In this document: positions 25,537 through 34,912 of the stretch, piece after piece | Numbering within the stretch: the first letter of the stretch is position 1 | Layout of the letters: the number at the start of each line of letters is the position of its first letter | NCBI RefSeq assembly: GCF_002282895.1 | Contig: NZ_NRRB01000002.1 | Span: 248,001-312,000 of the forward strand | Length of the DNA stretch: 64,000 nucleotides | From: Paraferrimonas haliotis | GTDB lineage: Bacteria; Pseudomonadota; Gammaproteobacteria; Enterobacterales; Shewanellaceae | Direction of reading: 5' to 3' | Translations under genes and position numbers: made by a program | The notes under the pieces: generated by a model | What the model saw: only the letters and a program-made list of their open reading frames with translations | Database searches by the model: none | What the model was told of the DNA's origin: nothing

Positions 25537-27423
25537 ATGTCCTCCACTGAAGTTACTTTTCGTGACCTCGGCTTAGCCGATCCTATCTTACAAGCGCTTG
25601 AACAGCTTGGTTACGAAACCCCTACTCCCATTCAATCGGCGAGTATTACCCCTCTACAACAAGGCAAAGACTTGCTTGGGCAAGCACAAACCGGTACCGG
25701 TAAAACCGGCGCATTTGCGTTGCCACTGTTAACCCGAGTCGATGCCAAGTTAAACGCACCGCAAATTTTGGTATTAGCACCAACCCGTGAGCTTGCGGTA
25801 CAGGTGGCTGAAGCCTTCCAAAGCTACGCCAAGTTCTTAAAAGGCTTCCATGTAATGCCGATTTACGGCGGTCAAAGCATGCACCAGCAACTGCGCCAGC
25901 TAAGCCGTGGACCTCAGGTGATTGTGGGTACTCCAGGTCGAGTTATGGACCACATGCGTCGTGGCACCTTAAAGCTTGAAAAGCTGCGCTCAGTAGTGCT
26001 GGATGAAGCTGATGAAATGTTGAAAATGGGCTTTATTGACGACATCGAATGGATTTTGGACCATACCCCAGAAGAGCGCCAATTGGCCTTGTTCTCGGCC
26101 ACCATGCCCGATGCCATTCGCCGTGTGGCCAACAAGCATTTGAACAACCCAGAATCCATTGCCATTGCCGCTAGCCACACCACGGTTGAGCGCATTGAGC
26201 AGCGCTTTGTGCAGGTTGCTCAAAACAACAAGCTGGAAGCGTTAAGCCGCGTTCTAGAAGTTGAACAAACCGACGGCATCATTATTTTTGTGCGTACCCG
26301 TAACTCCGCCGTTGAACTGGCTGAGAAACTGGAAGCTCGCGGTTATGCCGCAGACGCCTTGCACGGTGACATGAACCAAGCTTCCCGTGAGCGTGCGGTT
26401 GATGCTTTGAAAAAAGGCCGTTTAGACATTCTTATTGCCACCGACGTGGCCGCTCGTGGCTTGGACGTGGATCGCATTGAACACGTGATTAACTACGACA
26501 TTCCCTACGACACCGAAGCCTACGTTCACCGTATCGGCCGTACCGGTCGTGCCGGACGTTCCGGTAATGCCATTTTGTTCGTTACCGGTCGCGAAATGCG
26601 CATGCTGCGCACCATTGAGCGTGCCACCAAAAGCCGCATTGCGCCGATGCCGATCCCGAGCCCTGAAACCGTGTCTGAACGTCGTTTGGATCGCTTAGGT
26701 AGCCAAGTGGCGCAAATCATTAACGACGGTGGCTTGGACTTCATGGATGCGGCGGTAGCTAAGCTGTGCCAACAGCTTGAAGTGAACACTGACACCTTAG
26801 CGGCGGCTTTGCTTAAGCAAGTGCAAAAAGCCCGTCCTCTGGAAATTGAGCCTTTAGCCAGTCGTCCAGAGCGCGGCGAGCGCAAAGAGCGTGCTGGTCG
26901 TGACGGTCAAGATAAGAAGCGTCGTGGCGGCGATCGCCCGGCACCGGACGATGTGGGTGATGCAGTATCTTTGAAAGACATGCCAGACGTGTCCATGATC
27001 CGTTATCAAATTCACGTAGGCCGTGAGCACGGTGTGGGTGTGGGTAACATTGTAGGCGCCATTGCCAACGAAGCGGATATCGATTCCCGTTACATTGGAC
27101 AAATTGAAATGTACGATGGCGTTTCCACCGTTGACCTGCCTGACGGCATGCCAAAAGACGTACTTGAGCACCTGCGCAAAGTACGTGTTTGCGGTCAAAA
27201 GCTGAACATTCAGCCGGCTAATTCAGACGCTGCCAAAACGGCGCGTAAAGAAAGCGGCAATGGTGGCGGCGGTCGCGGCAACTACCGTGGCAACAAAGGT
27301 GGCCACAACCATCGCGGCGGCAAGCCCAAAAAAGACGGCCATCGCGGTCAAAAACGCGTCTCCTTTGAAGTCAACAAAGGCAAAGGCGAAGGTAAACGTA
27401 AGCCTCGCAAGAAAGACGCCTAA
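25537..27423 (+). CDS. deaD: DEAD-box RNA helicase CsdA/DeaD
   Basis: A 628-residue helicase, equal in length to E. coli CsdA (629). Motifs in order: Q motif (GYETPTPIQ), Walker A AQTGTGKTG, PTRELA, DEAD in LDEADEMLKMGF, SAT, and HRIGRTGRAGR. About 485-565 is the DbpA/CsdA-type RNA-binding domain (VSMIRYQIHVGREHGVGVGN), followed by a basic Gly/Lys/Arg-rich tail. It remodels RNA in ribosome assembly and mRNA decay, mainly at low temperature. It is monocistronic, with a strong terminator after it. Confidence 0.96.
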   Translation: MSSTEVTFRDLGLADPILQALEQLGYETPTPIQSASITPLQQGKDLLGQAQTGTGKTGAFALPLLTRVDAKLNAPQILVLAPTRELAVQVAEAFQSYAKFLKGFHVMPIYGGQSMHQQLRQLSRGPQVIVGTPGRVMDHMRRGTLKLEKLRSVVLDEADEMLKMGFIDDIEWILDHTPEERQLALFSATMPDAIRRVANKHLNNPESIAIAASHTTVERIEQRFVQVAQNNKLEALSRVLEVEQTDGIIIFVRTRNSAVELAEKLEARGYAADALHGDMNQASRERAVDALKKGRLDILIATDVAARGLDVDRIEHVINYDIPYDTEAYVHRIGRTGRAGRSGNAILFVTGREMRMLRTIERATKSRIAPMPIPSPETVSERRLDRLGSQVAQIINDGGLDFMDAAVAKLCQQLEVNTDTLAAALLKQVQKARPLEIEPLASRPERGERKERAGRDGQDKKRRGGDRPAPDDVGDAVSLKDMPDVSMIRYQIHVGREHGVGVGNIVGAIANEADIDSRYIGQIEMYDGVSTVDLPDGMPKDVLEHLRKVRVCGQKLNIQPANSDAAKTARKESGNGGGGRGNYRGNKGGHNHRGGKPKKDGHRGQKRVSFEVNKGKGEGKRKPRKKDA

Positions 27424-27450
27424 GCAATAGCCATCTTCGCTGTTAGCACA

Positions 27451-27480
27451 AAAAAGAGCTCCCTTGGGAGCTCTTTTTTT
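27451..27480. terminator. Bidirectional terminator between deaD and cpdB
   Basis: A perfect stem, AAAAAGAGCTCCC (27451-27463) with GGGAGCTCTTTTT (27466-27478), has A-runs on one side and T-runs on the other. It can serve both convergent genes. Confidence 0.9.
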
Positions 27481-27500
27481 AATGCCTTTTGACCACTCGC

Positions 27501-29522
27501 TTAACGAGCGCTCAAGTCCACTCGATACTCGGCAAATCCCAGCTCATCTAAGCCCACCTTGGTCATGGGCCAACGACTGAAGTGCTCGATGTAGGTCTTG
27601 GCATCTTGTGAGTCTTGAGTAACAAAACGAATATCCAATGGCGCCTTGGAGCGAATAGGCTTAAGCGACCAATTGTTATCTGGTTTTACTTCAACCCAGG
27701 CGTCAAACTCACCAGATGCCGGGTTGAAGCGAGATTGCTCGCGAATGTAGTCAATCAGCAGCTGTCGGGTTTCATAGCCGGATTCAAACACCACTTGCTC
27801 GGCATTCGCTCCTGCGAATTTATCGCCAAAGGCTCTAAAGTTATTGGTAATCACCAAGAATTGTTTTTGCATGAGGTCATTACCGGTCAGGGTCTTGCCT
27901 TGACTGTCTTGGTAGCTTAGTTGACTGATGCGCTCAGCCTTGTCGTTCACCAACTTACAGTTGCCATCAAAACGGCTGGGTTGAGTGACGTCAATTTGAT
28001 AGCTCAACCCTTCAATCACATCAAAGTTATAGGTGCGGTGATTATTCCAGTTAATGAGTGATTGCGGCTCAGTTGAACTCACGTCAATTTGATTAAACTG
28101 ATTGGCGGAACACTCTAACCAGTCTTTAAGCTGTGCGCCACTGGCTTTCAGGGCAACCAAGGTATTGGCGTACAAGTACAAATCGGCACCGTTGCGGTAG
28201 CTGAGCTCGCCGGCGTTCATTGCCACATATTGCTGAGCATCACCCGGCGTAGAGTGGCGACCGCCGGCTTTCAGTGGTGACGCCACCGACACTACAGGCA
28301 AACCCGCCAACTCAACCGGCATGTTCTGCATCATATAAGCCCGTTGCGCCTGCGCCACAATTTGTACCGAGGGATCGTCTTGCAGCAAACTCAAAAAGCT
28401 ATTGAGCGGCTGAGTAGTCACCCCGATGGGCTGCTGCATGTAGGCAATGGTGGCCTGATGCTCCGTGGCTATTCGCTGTTGCAGCTTGCTGTCGGCTTTA
28501 GCAATGGATTGTCTGGACTGTGAGTCGTAAATCGGGAATGACGATGACTGGCTTTGCTGCCGAAGCCACTTTTGCTGAGCCACATCCCAATCAAATTCGA
28601 TATCGATTTGACCTAAATGATCGCCCCAACGCCCCGGCATCACCGCGGGTACTTGATTAATGGTTCCTCGGTCAATGTCGACACCGTCAATGTTGGCAAA
28701 CGCTTGCGATGGAAAAACACTGTGGCTGTGCCCAAGCAGTAGCGCATCCACACCGTCAATGTGAGCCAGTGCGATGGCGGCATTTTCTTGATTGGCAAGG
28801 TTAATGGTTTTTGGGTCGCCTAAGCCGCTATGGGCGATAATAACAATGGCATCCACCGATTGTTTGCGAAGTTCACCCACGTACTTTTTGGCCATTTCCA
28901 CCATGTCTTTGGCCACCACTTTTCCAGTTAAGTGCTGTTTGTCCCACACCATGATTTGCGGTGGCACCAAGCCAATGACGCCTACTTTAAATGGTCGCTT
29001 TTGACCATTGCTATCAACAAACTGGCGTTCTAACACCACAGTTGGTGAAAACATGTGTTCGTTGTTTTGGGCATCAAACACATTAGCATTCACATAGGGA
29101 AATTGAGCACCGGCAATGGCTTGCTTTAGAAACTCAAGGCCATAATTAAACTCGTGATTACCCAAATTGCCGGCGTCATAACCCAGGCTATTCATCGCTT
29201 TATAGGCGGGGTGGGTTGTCCACTGACTCGGATCTTTACTGGCCATGTAGTCGCCCATGGGGCTGCCTTGCAGTAAATCGCCGTTATCAAACAACAAGGT
29301 GTTTTGCGTGCGTTGCGCGGCGATTAAACTGGCCACTCGGGTCAAGCCAATGGTGGGATCGGTTTGGTCTTGATAGTAGTTGTAGTCCATCAGATTGGTG
29401 TGAATGTCTGATGTTTCCAATAACCGCAGTTGCAGTTGCGCCGGTTGCTGTTCGACTTGTACGCTGGGCTGACACGCCGATACAGTTAACAGAAGTAAAA
29501 TAGCCGTTAGAATGGGTTTCAC
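27501..29522 (-). CDS. cpdB: 2',3'-cyclic-nucleotide 2'-phosphodiesterase / 3'-nucleotidase
   Basis: A 673-residue periplasmic enzyme with a signal sequence containing a lipobox-like VSAC (about 14-17), so possibly lipid-anchored, unlike E. coli CpdB. The metallophosphatase domain starts LLETSDIHTNLMDYNYYQD, a CpdB hallmark, and continues with FDNGDLLQGS, GNHEFNYG and LLGHSH. The C-terminal 5'-nucleotidase domain follows from about 380. It hydrolyses 2',3'-cyclic nucleotides and 3'-nucleotides to scavenge nucleosides and phosphate. It lies upstream of nothing on its strand before the shared terminator and 55 bp from metF. Confidence 0.92.
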   Translation of the reverse strand: MKPILTAILLLLTVSACQPSVQVEQQPAQLQLRLLETSDIHTNLMDYNYYQDQTDPTIGLTRVASLIAAQRTQNTLLFDNGDLLQGSPMGDYMASKDPSQWTTHPAYKAMNSLGYDAGNLGNHEFNYGLEFLKQAIAGAQFPYVNANVFDAQNNEHMFSPTVVLERQFVDSNGQKRPFKVGVIGLVPPQIMVWDKQHLTGKVVAKDMVEMAKKYVGELRKQSVDAIVIIAHSGLGDPKTINLANQENAAIALAHIDGVDALLLGHSHSVFPSQAFANIDGVDIDRGTINQVPAVMPGRWGDHLGQIDIEFDWDVAQQKWLRQQSQSSSFPIYDSQSRQSIAKADSKLQQRIATEHQATIAYMQQPIGVTTQPLNSFLSLLQDDPSVQIVAQAQRAYMMQNMPVELAGLPVVSVASPLKAGGRHSTPGDAQQYVAMNAGELSYRNGADLYLYANTLVALKASGAQLKDWLECSANQFNQIDVSSTEPQSLINWNNHRTYNFDVIEGLSYQIDVTQPSRFDGNCKLVNDKAERISQLSYQDSQGKTLTGNDLMQKQFLVITNNFRAFGDKFAGANAEQVVFESGYETRQLLIDYIREQSRFNPASGEFDAWVEVKPDNNWSLKPIRSKAPLDIRFVTQDSQDAKTYIEHFSRWPMTKVGLDELGFAEYRVDLSAR

Positions 29523-29576
29523 GGTTCGTTATCCAAAAGAATAATATTACGCCCAATTATAACGGCTTAGCTGAGG

Positions 29577-30476
<900 letters not shown>

Positions 30477-30515
30477 TCAATAACGGCCGCTCTGCTAAGC
30501 CGCCTTAATTAATTT

Positions 30516-30547
30516 GGATGTTTAAACGTTTAGACGTCTATACACCC
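30516..30547 (-). promoter_or_regulatory. MetJ operator (met boxes) upstream of metF
   Basis: A perfect met box AGACGTCT (30532-30539) is preceded by AAACGTTT (30524-30531) and GGATGTTT, and followed by ATACACCC, an 8-bp-phased array. MetJ with S-adenosylmethionine binds such tandem 8-mers cooperatively. The array is 50-80 bp before the metF start. Confidence 0.88.
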
Positions 30548-30588
30548 AAATAATAAAGAAGCGCTTCAGATAGTCAACTTAAAATTTC

Positions 30589-32979
30589 TCAATCAGCTAA
30601 TAAATCTCTGCAAATCTGCGCCAGATCGGTTTGCACTGCCGCCGCAGTAACCTCTCGCCCAGCCCCCGGGCCACGAATAATCAGCGGGTTGTCTTGGTAA
30701 AACTCACTGGTGACCACAAAAACGTTATCGCCTGGGGTCAAATTAGCGTAAGCATGCTCTAGGCCCACCTGCTGAAGTCCGACACCGGCTTGTAAGCGCG
30801 TTTCCGATTGAGTCAAACTGGCGACGTAGCGAATGCACAAACCCTGCTCTTTAGCAGTAGTTAGCGCCTGTTGCATGGGGGCGTCGAGCTCGTCAATGCG
30901 TTCTAGAAACTCATCGAGACTTAAATCCGCAAGGCTTTCCGGCACTAACGATTGTAGTTCAATGTCGTCAAGCTCCAGCTCCAAGCCCATTTCTCGCGCC
31001 AATATCAGCAATTTTCGTTGCATGTCTCGCCCAGACAAATCATCACGAGGGTCTGGCTCAGTTATGCCCAACTCTTTAGCGTTAAGCACCAATTGTGAGA
31101 AAGGCGTTGAGCCATCAAAGTGCTCAAACAACCAACACAAGGTGCCGGAGAAAATACCGCCTACTTGCTGCACTTTGTCGCCACTGTGGCGCAAGTCGTT
31201 TATCGCATATTGTATGGGTAATCCCGCACCCACCGATGCGTTATAGCGCCAGAACAAACGGCGATCGGCTATTTGCTGTTTTAAGTGACGATAAAACGGC
31301 AAAGGACCAGAGCCGGCTAGTTTATTGGCGCTTACCAAATGGATTCCGTGGTTGAAAAAGTCCGGATAACGCAAGGTCAAACTGGAACTGGCGGATACGT
31401 CTAAAGCAATCACCTCATCGTAAGGTAATTGCGACAGTTGCTCTAATAACGGCTCGTAACTCCAAGGTAAGCCCTTTTGATGACGCAGTTGCCATTGCTC
31501 AGCATTAATGCCTGTGCCATCGATGATAGCTCGAGAAGAACTGACCACACCCACCAGTTGAATTTCTGCTTCCAGCTCACGTTGAAGCCTTGTCCGTGCT
31601 TTGGCGAATAAGGTTAACCACGCTTGGCCAATATTGCCGGTACCCATGAGCACAATGCCAAAGCGCTTTCTGGGGCCAGCGCAACGCCGATGAACCTGCG
31701 CTGCCAGGGCTGACACTTGATCTTCGCGCACCAAAGTAACCAAGCTGTGCGCGTCTTGATACAAGGGCTTAGCAGCGCGATTAAGCAACCGTGCGAACCC
31801 TTGCCGGTAATCTTGCACAGCGCTGCTTACTAGCGCCACCAACCCAAACCCTTGCTTGCGGGTTATTTGAGTTAAGCCACAATCAGGAGCTAAGCGCTTA
31901 AGCAAACCCACCGCCGCCGGCGCCTGCTCGGTTGTGTAAGCCAGCTCTATCACACCATTGTAGTCGCGCCAATGGGCTAATGGCGGTAGGTCTTGCGCGT
32001 CCAGTTGACTGAGCAACGATAAGAAATCACTGTCGCAACGACACACAATGCGTTCAACTTTAGCCAATGCCGTTACGACTGGCTGACTGGCGGACTGCGA
32101 GTTAGGAGAAATTAACGTGAAGTCGGTATGTGGGGCGTAGCTTGAGCGCACCGCCAAGGAAATATTGGTTCCTTGCAATGGCTGTAAACAGCGAGAGTGC
32201 AACACTGGACTGCCTAAACCAGCAAGGCGATTGGCTTCCAGTAAACTCATAGAACGCAATAATTTTGCGTCACTGATGCGGTTAGGATCGGCGTTAAACA
32301 CCCCTTCAACGTCGGTCCAAATAGTGACTCTATCAGCATTCGCTAAGCGCGTAATTAAGGTGGCACTGTAATCGGAACCATTTCGACCGAACAGCAAGGT
32401 TTGGCCTCGCTCATTGGCGCAAATAAATCCGGTAATCACTATCCGATGCTGAGGGTGCTCACCAATAAATTGCTGTAACGCCTTGGATGACTCTGTTTCA
32501 CGAACCTGTGGGGTGGCTTCTTCATCGGCAAGCAGCACTTGGCGAGCATCTAAAGCGGTAGCAGCAACACCCGATTGCGCCAAAAGAGCGGCTAATAAGC
32601 GGGATGACCACAACTCACCAAAGGCAATGATCTGGCTCTGTTGGTAGTCATTTAAGTCTTCAAGACTCAGCAGGCGGTGCAGCACCCTAATGTCTTCACG
32701 CAACTGAATTAACAACTGCTTTTGCAACTCATCTTGCAGCGATTGTTCAATCAGACGTTGCTGGTATTGATGCAATAATTCCAGTTGCTGTTGCCAACCA
32801 AAGTGATTATCGAGACCATCGAGTAACTCATATAAGCGGTTGGTGGTTTTGCCCGCCGCCGACACCACAATCAAATCGTCACTCTGTCCATGGGTCAACA
32901 GAATGTGGGCCACCCGTTTGTAACAATCGGCGTCAGCTAAACTGGAGCCACCAAATTTATGAAGATGACGAATGCTCAC
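30589..32979 (-). CDS. metL: Bifunctional aspartokinase II / homoserine dehydrogenase II
   Basis: A 796-residue fused enzyme. The N-terminal aspartokinase (about 1-290) begins HLHKFGGSSLAD and includes ITGFICANERGQTLLFGRNGSDYSA in two conserved stretches; a regulatory ACT-like region follows, and homoserine dehydrogenase occupies about 445-796 (VLMGTGNIGQAWL for the nucleotide fold, VSANKLAGSG for catalysis). It starts 13 bp after metB, as in the E. coli metBL operon, and catalyses two steps from aspartate to homoserine. The gene order, not the domains alone, separates it from ThrA. Expression should follow MetJ. Confidence 0.94.
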   Translation of the reverse strand: MSIRHLHKFGGSSLADADCYKRVAHILLTHGQSDDLIVVSAAGKTTNRLYELLDGLDNHFGWQQQLELLHQYQQRLIEQSLQDELQKQLLIQLREDIRVLHRLLSLEDLNDYQQSQIIAFGELWSSRLLAALLAQSGVAATALDARQVLLADEEATPQVRETESSKALQQFIGEHPQHRIVITGFICANERGQTLLFGRNGSDYSATLITRLANADRVTIWTDVEGVFNADPNRISDAKLLRSMSLLEANRLAGLGSPVLHSRCLQPLQGTNISLAVRSSYAPHTDFTLISPNSQSASQPVVTALAKVERIVCRCDSDFLSLLSQLDAQDLPPLAHWRDYNGVIELAYTTEQAPAAVGLLKRLAPDCGLTQITRKQGFGLVALVSSAVQDYRQGFARLLNRAAKPLYQDAHSLVTLVREDQVSALAAQVHRRCAGPRKRFGIVLMGTGNIGQAWLTLFAKARTRLQRELEAEIQLVGVVSSSRAIIDGTGINAEQWQLRHQKGLPWSYEPLLEQLSQLPYDEVIALDVSASSSLTLRYPDFFNHGIHLVSANKLAGSGPLPFYRHLKQQIADRRLFWRYNASVGAGLPIQYAINDLRHSGDKVQQVGGIFSGTLCWLFEHFDGSTPFSQLVLNAKELGITEPDPRDDLSGRDMQRKLLILAREMGLELELDDIELQSLVPESLADLSLDEFLERIDELDAPMQQALTTAKEQGLCIRYVASLTQSETRLQAGVGLQQVGLEHAYANLTPGDNVFVVTSEFYQDNPLIIRGPGAGREVTAAAVQTDLAQICRDLLAD

Positions 32980-32992
32980 TACACTACCTCTC

Positions 32993-34147
32993 TTACACTA
33001 ACGCATCTAAAGCTTGCTGTAAGTCAGCAACCAAATCATCGCCATTTTCAATGCCCACAGACAATCGAATTAAGGTGTCTTTAAGGCCGGCCTCGGCGCG
33101 CGCTTCAGGCTCCATGGCTCTGTGGGTCATGGTCGCGGGCACCGCAACCAAGCTTTCAACGCCGCCTAAGCTTTCCGCCACAGAGAACAGCGTAAGGGCG
33201 CTTAATAACTTACCAACATGCTGGTCATCGCCTTTTAACTCAAAGCTTATCATAGAGCCAAAGCCTTGTTGCTGGCGCTTGGCTATGTGATGCTCCGAAT
33301 GGTACTCAAATCCAGGGAAATAGGTTTTATCCACTGCCGGGTGAGCGTCTAGTAGTGCCGCGACTTTGAGCGCATTGGCTTGATGCTGGTTAACCCGCGC
33401 TTCTAAGGTGCGCAGGCCTCGCAGGGTTAAATAGCTATCAAATGCTGAGCCGGTAGCGCCAATGGTATTAGCCCACCAATCGAGTTGCTCTGCCAGCTCG
33501 TCGGTTTTGGCAACCACAGCCCCCCCAACCACATCACTGTGGCCGTTGATAAATTTGGTTGTGGAGTGAATGACAATATCTGCACCTAGGGTTAGTGGTT
33601 TTTGCAGCACCGGCGATAGAAACGTATTGTCCACCACCAATAACGAGTTGCTCGCCTGACATTGTTGCGCCACCGCTGCGATGTCCACGACTCGAAGTAA
33701 CGGGTTTGAAGGCGTTTCCAGCCACACCATGGTTGGCTTGCGGGCGAAACACTGTGCTAATGCTTGGGCGTCAGTTTGATCCACCACGTCCAGCTCAAAG
33801 TACCCTTTTCGAGCCAAATTGGTAAACAGCCGAAACGAACCACCGTAGCAATCATGGGGAACTACTAACCGGTCACCGGGTGACAGCAGTTGCAACACCA
33901 CATTAATGGCCGCCATTCCGGTTGACGTGACCACACCACCAGCCCCTTGTTCGAGTTTGGTTAATGCATTGGCGAGTATGTTTCGGGTTGGGTTTCCACT
34001 GCGACTGTAATCGAAATCTCTCGGAGTATGGTAATCCTCGAAGGTATAATTCGTGGACAAGTAAATGGGTGGTACAACCGCTCCGTGATGAGTGTCGTCT
34101 TCAATGCCCTCTCGAACTGCTATAGTCCCCGGATGATACTTTGTCAT
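32993..34147 (-). CDS. metB: Cystathionine gamma-synthase
   Basis: A 384-residue PLP enzyme (E. coli MetB 386). The Schiff-base lysine is in HSTTKFINGHSDVVGG. The N-terminal region with YSRSGNPTRN and the loop LETPSNPLL are conserved in the Cys/Met metabolism family. It condenses O-succinylhomoserine with cysteine. The family also includes methionine gamma-lyase and homocysteine synthase; the divergent metJ and downstream metL make MetB the best call. Confidence 0.94.
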   Translation of the reverse strand: MTKYHPGTIAVREGIEDDTHHGAVVPPIYLSTNYTFEDYHTPRDFDYSRSGNPTRNILANALTKLEQGAGGVVTSTGMAAINVVLQLLSPGDRLVVPHDCYGGSFRLFTNLARKGYFELDVVDQTDAQALAQCFARKPTMVWLETPSNPLLRVVDIAAVAQQCQASNSLLVVDNTFLSPVLQKPLTLGADIVIHSTTKFINGHSDVVGGAVVAKTDELAEQLDWWANTIGATGSAFDSYLTLRGLRTLEARVNQHQANALKVAALLDAHPAVDKTYFPGFEYHSEHHIAKRQQQGFGSMISFELKGDDQHVGKLLSALTLFSVAESLGGVESLVAVPATMTHRAMEPEARAEAGLKDTLIRLSVGIENGDDLVADLQQALDALV

Positions 34148-34173
34148 TGCTACTCCAAAATTCCAGTCAGATG

Positions 34174-34249
34174 ATTATCTGAGATGTCTAGACGGCTAAA
34201 GTAACCTATGACATAATAGGCGTCAAGATGCTTAGACGTCTAACTAACC
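34174..34249. promoter_or_regulatory. Two MetJ operator arrays between metB and metJ
   Basis: Cluster 1: AGATGTCT (34182-34189) and AGACGGCT (34190-34197), preceded by a weaker box. Cluster 2: AGGCGTCA, AGATGCTT and a perfect AGACGTCT (34234-34241). The clusters are about 35 bp apart, one near each divergent gene, so MetJ can repress metBL and itself separately. Confidence 0.9.
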
Positions 34250-34332
34250 AAGTATTGATAAGAGTGTTTGTGCCATCGCAACCTTGCATCCGCGCACACA
34301 TTCAAAACTGAAGCTAATTTGCGGGTGGTAAC

Positions 34333-34650
34333 ATGACAGAGTGGGATGGTAATTACATTAGCCCATACGCCGAACACGGTAAAAAAAGCGAGCAAGTAAA
34401 AAAAATCACAGTATCGATTCCAATTAAGGTACTCAAAATTCTAACCGACGAACGCACTCGTCGACAGATTGCTAATTTACGCCACGCCACGAACAGTGAG
34501 CTTTTGTGTGAAGCCTTTCTGCACGCGTACACTGGACAACCCTTGCCAAACGATAATGATCTTAGCAAAGAAAAGCCCGATACGGTGCCAGAAGACGCCA
34601 AAGCCATTATGGAAAAGCTGGGAATCGATGTGGAAAGCTTCGACGACTAA
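34333..34650 (+). CDS. metJ: Methionine repressor MetJ
   Basis: A 105-residue ribbon-helix-helix repressor, the same length as E. coli Met[21 protein letters not shown] is the DNA-contacting beta strand and first helix; [20 protein letters not shown] carries the S-adenosylmethionine site. The protein binds tandem AGACGTCT boxes when SAM is abundant and represses methionine genes. It is divergent from metBL and ends before a strong terminator. Confidence 0.98.
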   Translation: MTEWDGNYISPYAEHGKKSEQVKKITVSIPIKVLKILTDERTRRQIANLRHATNSELLCEAFLHAYTGQPLPNDNDLSKEKPDTVPEDAKAIMEKLGIDVESFDD

Positions 34651-34684
34651 CGGATTGCCGTTAGGGCACTCTCCTTCAAAAAAT

Positions 34685-34710
34685 AAGCTGCCATTGAGCA
34701 GCTTTTTTTG
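34685..34710 (+). terminator. metJ terminator
   Basis: AAGCTGC (34685-34691) pairs with GCAGCTT (34698-34704), followed by T residues to about 34709. It ends the metJ transcript. Confidence 0.85.
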
Positions 34711-34912
34711 TGCCTCATCAAAGTTGCGACTAAGGTATTAGAACGAGCGCCCATTTTATATTATTACTGGCTTTATTAAACATGCCTTATACACTTAGAT
34801 AACTTTCTAGTTTGTTGGGCCTTTAACTATAGAGTGAACAAAAACTCTAAAATATCCGTTCTTATTAGCATGTCGATAAGAAACCAAACGCCGTTTTGGT
34901 AATGAGGTTTGA

